Assembly (NCBI GenBank): GCA_964621265.1
Contig: CAZULQ010000005.1
Span: 8,806 to 72,805, forward strand
DNA from: Porcipelethomonas sp964621265
GTDB lineage: Bacteria; Bacillota; Clostridia; Oscillospirales; Ruminococcaceae
Reading direction: 5' to 3'
Length of the DNA stretch: 64,000 nucleotides
Shown here: positions 58,275 through 64,000 of the stretch, one piece after another
Layout of the letters: each line of letters opens with the position of its first letter
Numbering within the stretch: the first letter of the stretch is position 1
The notes under the pieces: generated by a model
The model's database searches: none
Told to the model about the DNA's origin: nothing
The model's input: only the letters and a program-made list of their open reading frames with translations
Made by a program: the position numbers and the translations under genes

Positions 58275-58910
58275 ATGTTTCCATCAAATTGCAAGGCAAT
58301 TTTAAAAACATTAGACGAAAGCATAGTTGAATACGGGCAGGTCTCGGTTTCTCTGAAGGAACGCTTCGCTGAGTTTTCTTCACAGTTCGTTCCGCTGCTC
58401 AAAATCGGTACAGAGGCAAAAATCATCTGCGTCACCGAAAACACTTCAACTCACATCATCACAGGCGAGGTTTATCTGTCCTCAAAAAATCTTTTGAGGC
58501 TTATTTCAATCAAGTGCACATTAATCCCGGGGGCTGAAAATGTTCTTGAAACCCCTGCGTTTCTCCGTGCAAAAATATACAAGCCTGTTATGAAAAAGGG
58601 TATTTTTTCCAAAAACAAAATAGGGTTCAAGTGGGACGAATGCACCATTACTTCATTCTCGATGAAAAATATAACCTTCCGCTGTTCAAGGATAATGTGT
58701 GAATACGAAGACCACATCAAGCTGAAAATCGGTCCGCCTGTATTCTCAAAGGACACGGAAATCAGCCTTCAGATTGCAGGAAATGGTCTTATGTTCGGAA
58801 AAAATTCCAAGTATAACTACAAAATCACGAAGATTAAGGAACGTGAGCAAAAGGAACTCGCTGAGTTCATAAAGCTTGGCAACCTTGAAATGATTAAGTA
58901 TCTGCGATAA
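58275..58910 (+). CDS. PilZ-like protein, degenerate, opposite to the flagellar operon
   Basis: 211 residues, mostly beta-strand. An N-terminal YcgR-N-like region (LKIGTEAKIICVTENTST, TGEVYLSSKNLLRLI) is followed by a possible PilZ barrel (CTITSFSMKNITFRCSRI). The RxxxR and (D/N)xSxxG motifs needed for c-di-GMP binding are not clearly present. It is the only plus-strand gene in the flagellar block. A flagellar brake role is conceivable but unproven. Confidence 0.5.
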   Translation: MFPSNCKAILKTLDESIVEYGQVSVSLKERFAEFSSQFVPLLKIGTEAKIICVTENTSTHIITGEVYLSSKNLLRLISIKCTLIPGAENVLETPAFLRAKIYKPVMKKGIFSKNKIGFKWDECTITSFSMKNITFRCSRIMCEYEDHIKLKIGPPVFSKDTEISLQIAGNGLMFGKNSKYNYKITKIKEREQKELAEFIKLGNLEMIKYLR

Positions 58911-58916
58911 ATATCA

Positions 58917-58952
58917 GCCGCATAAATTCCCGTAATTTATGCGGCATTTTTT
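58917..58952. terminator. Bidirectional terminator between csrA and the PilZ-like gene
   Basis: GCCGCATAAA-TTCCCGTAA-TTTATGCGGC followed by ATTTTTTA on the plus strand. Confidence 0.85.
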
Positions 58953-59181
58953 ATTTCTTGTCCATGTCAGAGAGCATACTGAAAAGCTTCTTAGGATTTA
59001 TAGTCGTTGCTGCGTCCTTATTGCTTTCCATTGTCTGACTCAGCTCACTTCTTAAAATCTTAACGTCGGAAGGAGCGCTTATGCCGATTTTAACTCTGTC
59101 GCCGCTGATGTCTATAATTTTCACTTCAATATTATCATTTATAACCAGAGCTTCTCCGGGTTTTCTTGAAAGTATAAGCAT
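58951..59181 (-). CDS. csrA: Carbon storage / flagellin translation regulator CsrA
   Basis: 76 residues: MLILSRKPGEALVINDNIEV, IIDISGDRVKIGISAPSDV, then a helix and an acidic C-terminal tail. RNA-binding Arg and GISAP motifs are intact. It represses translation of flagellin mRNA by binding GGA hairpins and is titrated by FliW, encoded 6 bp upstream. SD AAAGGAG. Confidence 0.96.
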   Translation of the reverse strand: MLILSRKPGEALVINDNIEVKIIDISGDRVKIGISAPSDVKILRSELSQTMESNKDAATTINPKKLFSMLSDMDKK

Positions 59182-59187
59182 TATTCT

Positions 59188-59616
59188 TTACTCCTTTCCG
59201 CTGTCAAAGAGCTTATATCTGATTGGTAACGGCTCTTCGGAAATAATCTGCATAGCCTTTCCATTGTCAATATTTATGACAACAGGGCTTTTAAGGTTAA
59301 CTGTGCTGTCCTTTAAGTTATCCTTGATTACAGTAACAAGCCAGTATTCATATTTGCCCTCGCCGATAACCTTTGCAGCTTCCTTTTCACACTTAGGGTT
59401 ATAGTTACCGATTACAAGCTCTGCGTTAGCAAGAATAAAGCAAAGCTCCGAAAATTCAACTGACTGAAGCCACGCATATTCGCCGTTAAAATCGTCGTCA
59501 TAAAGAATAATAAAATCTGAGCCATATTCCTCAAAGCCGAATATCTGCTGCTCGAAGGAAATTATGTCATTTTCTGTTACTTCAACTTCTCCGAAATCTC
59601 TTGTCAAAACTTTCAT
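59188..59616 (-). CDS. fliW: Flagellar assembly factor FliW
   Basis: 142 residues: EVTENDIISFEQQIFGFEEY, LQSVEFSELCFILANAELVI, KYEYWLVTVIKDNLKDSTVN, LKSPVVINIDNGKAMQII. Antagonist of CsrA that couples flagellin level to flagellin synthesis. SD TGGAG. Order DUF6470-fliW-csrA is the same as the B. subtilis yviE-fliW-csrA block. Confidence 0.95.
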   Translation of the reverse strand: MKVLTRDFGEVEVTENDIISFEQQIFGFEEYGSDFIILYDDDFNGEYAWLQSVEFSELCFILANAELVIGNYNPKCEKEAAKVIGEGKYEYWLVTVIKDNLKDSTVNLKSPVVINIDNGKAMQIISEEPLPIRYKLFDSGKE

Positions 59617-59741
59617 GTTGTAACTCCATTCCGCCGCTGAAATTTAACCTGAAAATCCCCTGCGGCAAGAGGGATTATCCTTGTCAATCTTATTATTGCC
59701 ACAGCCTTCAGAAAATACTGAAGCTGTGCAGTCATTATCTT

Positions 59742-59785
59742 AAAAAAAGGACTGTTCAAATCGCTTTTTATAAATTGAACAGTCC
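59742..59785 (-). terminator. Terminator within the flagellar cluster after the DUF6470 gene
   Basis: Minus strand GGACTGTTCAA / TTGAACAGTCC followed by TTTTTTT. A further hairpin, CAGCTTCAGTATTTTCTGAA then GGCTG, lies at 59701-59725. Together they separate flgM-DUF6470 from fliW-csrA. Confidence 0.85.
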
Positions 59786-59792
59786 TCTGATA

Positions 59793-60383
59793 TTATTCTT
59801 CCTCATAGTTCGGGTCAGAACTTGGCGGAACATACTGGAAACCGCCGATATATTCAATTTCAACCTTAGCAAGCTGCTTGATTTCAAGACTGTAGCTGCT
59901 TGGAATAAATTCCATTTCACAGACAGGTCTCTGGAACTGCTGCTTGAGTTCACCCTTCTGAACATTGGTTTCAATAGTTGCAGGCTCCCATGAAATGTCA
60001 ACAGGCTCTGTCGGAACTGATTTAATAGCAGTCTGTGTTCTCATATCATTGAGCATCTTCTGCTTCATATACTGCCCGATTGTCATGCCCTGTTCAGTCA
60101 TAGCATTTCCCTGCTGAACAAATTCTGTTGTTACGCTGTTTGCAGTCTGCTGTGTCTTGGCAGGTGCTTCTTTTGCAACATCTGCCGGAGTTTTCATGCC
60201 GATACTGCTTCTCATGTCAGAAAAGTCCATTCTGACTTTTACATTTTCAGTCTTGTGGTTTACTCTCAGAGGAGTGGTCTGCTGAGTCAGTTTTCCGGGC
60301 TCAATATCCGCTGCCACAAGCCTTGCATTTTCAATCTTAACATCATATTCAATTGGTATTGTTTTAATTTTGATAAGTTGCAT
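59793..60383 (-). CDS. DUF6470 (YviE-like) flagellar-operon protein
   Basis: 196 residues from the ATG at 60383 (GGGGGTG upstream). IKTIPIEYDVKIENARLVA at the N-terminus and FIPSSYSLEIKQLAKVEIEY near the C-terminus are typical of YviE/DUF6470, which always sits between flgL and fliW in Firmicutes. Function unknown; presumably linked to filament assembly. The middle is Gln/Thr/Met-rich. Confidence 0.8.
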   Translation of the reverse strand: MQLIKIKTIPIEYDVKIENARLVAADIEPGKLTQQTTPLRVNHKTENVKVRMDFSDMRSSIGMKTPADVAKEAPAKTQQTANSVTTEFVQQGNAMTEQGMTIGQYMKQKMLNDMRTQTAIKSVPTEPVDISWEPATIETNVQKGELKQQFQRPVCEMEFIPSSYSLEIKQLAKVEIEYIGGFQYVPPSSDPNYEEE

Positions 60384-60417
60384 CAAACACACCCCCAGTT
60401 ATTCTGTAAAAATTCAA

Positions 60418-61452
60418 TTACTGTACGTAATCCATAAGTGACTTAGGAATAACGCTTCCGCCGTACTGCAGAGTAAGCTGCCATGCATATTCATGGCTCT
60501 TATAATCAATAAGTTCCTTTGTATCCTCAATATATTCAAGGTCACTCTGGATTTCTGTCATATAGAATTCCTCGTCCTCAAGACGTACAGAATGATTGTC
60601 AAGATACTTTGTTCTTACGCCGATATCAGCGATTTCTGTAATAAGGTCATCGACTGTATCACGAAGATGGTCGTTAAGAGCGCTGAGTCTGTCAAAATCC
60701 TTTTCATCAAGTGCTCTTGCCATATCATCGAGAAGCTCATATGCGTTGTTCGGAGCAGTAATTGTGTGTGATTCACCGCTTCTGTCCTCATATGTGATTT
60801 CTGTCTCACCATAGCCTAAAGCGTCAAGTCCTGAAACAGTAAAATCAAAAGCTGTTCTTGGGTCAACCTTGCCGTTTCTTACGCTCATACCGATACCGAT
60901 ATCCATGTAAACGCTCTTGCTGTAAGGGACTTCTTCCCCGTCAGAATAGAAAACATCGTCAACCTTTTCAACAGAGTTTACAGCAACGCCGTTATAGAAA
61001 AGCTCGCCGTCCTGAACCTGGAAAGGTACTTCCTGATTATTCGTACCGCCAAGAACGTAGCAGTCGTTGTAAGTACAGTTTGCAAATTCAATAACCTGAT
61101 CCTTCATAGAGTCGAAGTTGATTGAATAAATATTTGAAGCTGATTCCATAGTACCGTTTACAGCTCTGAGTGTCTGGTCATAAACATTGTTTAAGATATC
61201 TTCAATGTTCATGAGGTTTGTTTCGGCAACGCTGAGTGATTCGCCTGCCTTCTTAACGTTTTCCTGAACCTGTTCGTTCTTGTACATCTGTGTTCTGATA
61301 TTGAGTGATCTTGTACCATCAGAAACATTCTGTGACATTTTAGTGAACTTTCTGCCTGTCTGAAGACGATTACTTGTATTATTAAGCTTATTCATATTAT
61401 GATTGAGATTAAGCAGATAATTTCTCGTCATCGCATTATTGGTTACTCTCAT
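60418..61452 (-). CDS. flgL: Flagellar hook-filament junction protein FlgL
   Basis: 344 residues. Flagellin-like ends: MRVTNNAMTRNYLLNLNHNM, NRLQTGRKFTKMSQNVSDG, and C-terminal IADIGVRTKYLDNHSVRLED. It joins hook and filament together with FlgK. SD GGGGGG eight bases before the start. Confidence 0.94.
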   Translation of the reverse strand: MRVTNNAMTRNYLLNLNHNMNKLNNTSNRLQTGRKFTKMSQNVSDGTRSLNIRTQMYKNEQVQENVKKAGESLSVAETNLMNIEDILNNVYDQTLRAVNGTMESASNIYSINFDSMKDQVIEFANCTYNDCYVLGGTNNQEVPFQVQDGELFYNGVAVNSVEKVDDVFYSDGEEVPYSKSVYMDIGIGMSVRNGKVDPRTAFDFTVSGLDALGYGETEITYEDRSGESHTITAPNNAYELLDDMARALDEKDFDRLSALNDHLRDTVDDLITEIADIGVRTKYLDNHSVRLEDEEFYMTEIQSDLEYIEDTKELIDYKSHEYAWQLTLQYGGSVIPKSLMDYVQ

Positions 61453-61468
61453 TTATAAATCCCCCCGA

Positions 61469-62998
61469 TTAAACTGCCATACGGTTGATAAGTACATCAA
61501 GCAGTTCATCCATTACAGTCATCATTCTTGCTGCTGCCTGATATGATCTGTTGTATGTCATCATGTTTACAGTTTCTTCGCTCTCGCTTACGCCTGAGAT
61601 TGAATCCCTGTTATCCTGAATATCCTTGATAAGATTGAGTGAAGACTGATATCTTCCGCCTGTGTAGCTGATATCACTTCCGAGTGTTCCTATATAGTCA
61701 GCAACGAATTCCTGGAATGTACCTGTAAATTCCTCACTTGCTGTTGAGAACTTATGCTGGTCCTTTGAAAGCTTGTTTACAAGCTCTAAAAGATATGTAT
61801 TGTCTATACTCTTATCCTCAGCAATAAGGAAGTTTGAGTCATTTGCAAGACTGTCTGTAATGTTGATGTTTGCCGCAGTAACAAGTCTTTCAGGATATAC
61901 TTCATATCCATCCTCTGTGTCTACTGATTCACCGACAAGCTTTTTATATGAAACGATATTTCCGTCTTCATCATATTCATCAGGGATTGTATTGTTGAGA
62001 ACCTTTGTAAGCTGTGCCGCAAATTCATCAAGCTTATCCTGATAGAAAAGGAAGCCGTTTGAAGTTGACTCAGTTTCCTTTGTAGCACCCATGCCTCTGC
62101 CGTTTATGATATCGCATGCCGCCTTGAAAATACCTGTATCCCTTGTAGCGCAGTAACCGTCACTCTTCCAGTTAAGCTGAACTGTTCCGTCAGTATTTTC
62201 CTGGTAGTTGATAGCGTCAAACTGTGTATCCCATACACACTTATGACCATTCATTTCAACTGTTACAGTTCCGTCTCTCTGCTCCTCAACTCTCAGCGCA
62301 CCGTATTCAGAAAGCTTGTCAAGGAGAAGGTTTCTCTGGTCCTTGAGTTCGTTAGGTCCGAACTGGTCTGAGAAGTTATTTGTGTTGATTGACTGTCTGA
62401 TTGTGCCGTTTAAATCAGCAAGGTCAGAAAGCATTGAATTCACTTCATCAACGTTAATCTGAGTTTCCATCTTGAACTGCTCACGTGATTTTGTGAGGTT
62501 TGCAGAAAGCTTGTTGAGAGTCTGTGTTACGTTTAAAACTGCATTTGCAAAAACGTTTGCATCAGCCTCTGATGTTGCATTATATGAAAAGTCTTCGAGA
62601 GCAGTGTACATTTCCTTTACAGCAAAGCTCAGTCCGTAGCCGTTGCCCTCGTCGCCTGCATCAAGCTCATTTAAAATTGATTCAATGTCAGACAGCATTG
62701 TCTTCTGTGTGTTGTAATAGCCCGCATTTGTGCTTTCCTGACGGTAAGCTGTGTCAAGTCTTTCATCACGAAGCTGTGCAACACCTTCTATATATGTACC
62801 CATACCTGCAAGAGCAGTAAGATTAACCTTGAATCTTGCGCCCTCTGAATTAACGTGCTGAGAAACCTGGTCAACACGCTGGCGGGTGTATCCTTCTGTA
62901 TTAATATTGGACAGGTTGTGTCCTACAATATCAAGCGCCTTCTGGCTTGCGAAAACGCCTGTCTTTGCGGCCTCAAAGCCTAAAAATGTCGGTCTCAT
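61469..62998 (-). CDS. flgK: Flagellar hook-associated protein 1 FlgK
   Basis: 509 residues: LGFEAAKTGVFASQKALDIV then GHNLSNINTEGYTRQRV at the N-terminus, long coiled-coil middle, and C-terminal SGVSESEETVNMMTYNRSYQ then AAARMMTVMDELLDVL. SD CGGAGG. Confidence 0.95.
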   Translation of the reverse strand: MRPTFLGFEAAKTGVFASQKALDIVGHNLSNINTEGYTRQRVDQVSQHVNSEGARFKVNLTALAGMGTYIEGVAQLRDERLDTAYRQESTNAGYYNTQKTMLSDIESILNELDAGDEGNGYGLSFAVKEMYTALEDFSYNATSEADANVFANAVLNVTQTLNKLSANLTKSREQFKMETQINVDEVNSMLSDLADLNGTIRQSINTNNFSDQFGPNELKDQRNLLLDKLSEYGALRVEEQRDGTVTVEMNGHKCVWDTQFDAINYQENTDGTVQLNWKSDGYCATRDTGIFKAACDIINGRGMGATKETESTSNGFLFYQDKLDEFAAQLTKVLNNTIPDEYDEDGNIVSYKKLVGESVDTEDGYEVYPERLVTAANINITDSLANDSNFLIAEDKSIDNTYLLELVNKLSKDQHKFSTASEEFTGTFQEFVADYIGTLGSDISYTGGRYQSSLNLIKDIQDNRDSISGVSESEETVNMMTYNRSYQAAARMMTVMDELLDVLINRMAV

Positions 62999-63013
62999 TC
63001 CATCTACCTCCGG

Positions 63014-63487
63014 TTATATTTTGGTATTAAGCAGTCCCATATTTCTGCGTTTAGATGAGACTCCGTTATTATCATAGCATTTAGCGTCGGTTACTGTATT
63101 TGAAAAGCTTTCAATCACTCTCATATTATTCTCGGCAATCTGCAGAGAAGTCTTGTTTGAGTGTGAAACATTATCAACAGCAATCTTAAAGCGTGTATAA
63201 AGCTGTCTGAGTCTGTCGTGCTGTTCGCCGTCAGTCATTGCAATAATCTGACGGAAGGACTTTCCTCCGAGCCCCAGACGTTCCTGAAGTTTTTCTCTTT
63301 CCTTTTCATAGAGCTCAGTCCTCTTGACTGTTGACTGATGCTCATTGAGACATTTTTCAATGCGTGCTAAGTCATCTGACAGAAGTGCACACATCTTTTC
63401 TCTTTCCTTGGCGGCAGTTTCCTCGAAAAACTCTGTATATTCGAGCATAAAATTATAAAATTCTTCAAAATGTTTCAAAGCAAACAC
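63014..63487 (-). CDS. flgN: Flagellar export chaperone FlgN-like
   Basis: Up to 157 residues, helical: FYNFMLEYTEFFEETAAKER, ARIEKCLNEHQSTVKRTELY, LQERLGLGGKSFRQIIAM. FlgN-type chaperones escort FlgK and FlgL. The start is uncertain: the GTG at 63487 lacks room for the AGGTAGG site, which fits the TTG at 63478 better. Location between flgM and flgK is canonical. Confidence 0.85.
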   Translation of the reverse strand: MFALKHFEEFYNFMLEYTEFFEETAAKEREKMCALLSDDLARIEKCLNEHQSTVKRTELYEKEREKLQERLGLGGKSFRQIIAMTDGEQHDRLRQLYTRFKIAVDNVSHSNKTSLQIAENNMRVIESFSNTVTDAKCYDNNGVSSKRRNMGLLNTKI

Positions 63488-63496
63488 ACCTACCTA

Positions 63497-63799
63497 TCAG
63501 ATCCATCTGTCAAGAATAGCATCTGCAACCTGCTGGGCAGAAACGTTGTATTCCCCGTTTCTGATAGAGTTGCGAAGTGATTCGATACGTGCCTCGGGTT
63601 CCGAAGCAGTTATCTCAGAAGCATAGCTTCTTACTGTCTTTATGTTGTCCTTTATCAGTGCCGCTTCCGCACTGAAAGAAAGCGAATCCTGCTTTGACAC
63701 TGATTTTTTACCGTTTATAGTAAAAACCTTGTCAGTAGCTCTGCCGTAGTTTCTTCCGGAATTAACATATTGCTTGTATATATTTGTGTTAATATTCAT
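63497..63799 (-). CDS. flgM: Anti-sigma-28 factor FlgM
   Basis: 100 residues from the ATG at 63799 (AAAGGAG upstream; six extra codons in the open frame). N-terminal MNINTNIYKQYVNSG, middle QDSLSFSAEAALIKDN, C-terminal RIESLRNSIRNGEYNVSAQ and VADAILDRWI, the sigma-28-binding helices. It holds SigD until the hook is complete. First gene of the operon. Confidence 0.88.
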   Translation of the reverse strand: MNINTNIYKQYVNSGRNYGRATDKVFTINGKKSVSKQDSLSFSAEAALIKDNIKTVRSYASEITASEPEARIESLRNSIRNGEYNVSAQQVADAILDRWI

Positions 63800-63914
63800 A
63801 CACTCAGCTCCTTTCATGTCGCAGTTTAGCTTATCTAATATATTTACTCGTAACTTTTTACAATAATTAAATAGCTTTCTAAAAATTAAATTATTAAATT
63901 ATAGTGATTAATGG

Positions 63915-63943
63915 TTGAAATAAAATTTTAAATCTGTTATAAT
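63915..63943 (+). promoter_or_regulatory. Plus-strand promoter leading out of the window
   Basis: TTGAAA, 17 bp, TATAAT; no gene start follows within the remaining 57 bases. Confidence 0.55.
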
Positions 63944-64000
63944 AGTAAAGTATGATTAAAAGTCATTCATACGCTGTTATTATATACTATATATAATATA

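Overview
The window looks like a fibre-degrading, cellulosome-forming, flagellated Clostridia/Oscillospiraceae genome, most like Ruminococcus (R. flavefaciens type). The evidence is six proteins with type I dockerins (two EF-hand-like repeats of the GDINxDGxxxxxD kind), Thr-rich or Pro/Thr/Glu-rich linkers, many pectin, xylan and mannan enzymes, AGGAGG ribosome binding sites and TTGACA-17-TATAAT promoters. The species call is inference.

Layout. 1-2.8 kb: 3' end of a pectate lyase-like dockerin enzyme, pduL, tRNA-Thr(CGT), a small DUF6514-like gene. 2.9-12.9 kb: a decayed siphophage. Several of its genes are deletion chimeras (portal/RusA, head closure/tail tube, tape measure/distal tail), but an intact lambda G/GT-type chaperone pair with a -1 frameshift site and a MuF-JAMM fusion remain. 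The region also holds dispersed repeats and three copies of a small-peptide/antisense-RNA cassette, one interrupted by a 100-N assembly gap. 12.9-20.7 kb: GH26 mannanase, GH25 lipoprotein, cysK, a 2-hydroxyacyl-CoA dehydratase-like protein, an LRR-dockerin protein, radA.

20.7-34.1 kb: a CwlD-like N-acetylmuramoyl-L-alanine amidase gene is split in frame by a 12.6-kb element. The element carries a large serine recombinase at one end. Its cargo is a GH30-CBM22-dockerin-CE1 xylanase/esterase, a cytoplasmic GH5, a GGDEF/EAL protein, a GH51 arabinofuranosidase and an AraC regulator. Joining the flanks at the shared ACATGG core restores the amidase motif; joining the element ends gives a near-palindromic attP. 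This is the best-supported new system in the window.

34.1-40 kb: DUF1893 protein, ECF S component, a two-component system, a gene-free stretch with strong RNA-like pairing, and an HD-GYP protein. 40-47 kb: two large secreted pectinases (PL10-CE8 and PL1) with dockerins. 47-50 kb: a membrane diguanylate cyclase overlapping a sugar-binding lipoprotein gene. 50-51.2 kb: a cobalamin riboswitch ahead of a DUF4430 lipoprotein and an ECF S component. 51.2-51.8 kb: repeats matching those of the prophage, the longest one inverted. 52.6-54.8 kb: a Fur/Zur-znuA-znuB operon without znuC. 54.8-63.8 kb: late flagellar operon flgM-flgN-flgK-flgL-DUF6470-fliW-csrA, then a divergent small gene, then a FliT-like gene, fliD and fliS.

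Together the window describes a plant-cell-wall degrader. Pectin, xylan and mannan enzymes are displayed on a cellulosome, xylan and arabinan products are finished inside the cell by cargo enzymes, and c-di-GMP signalling and motility genes are close by.
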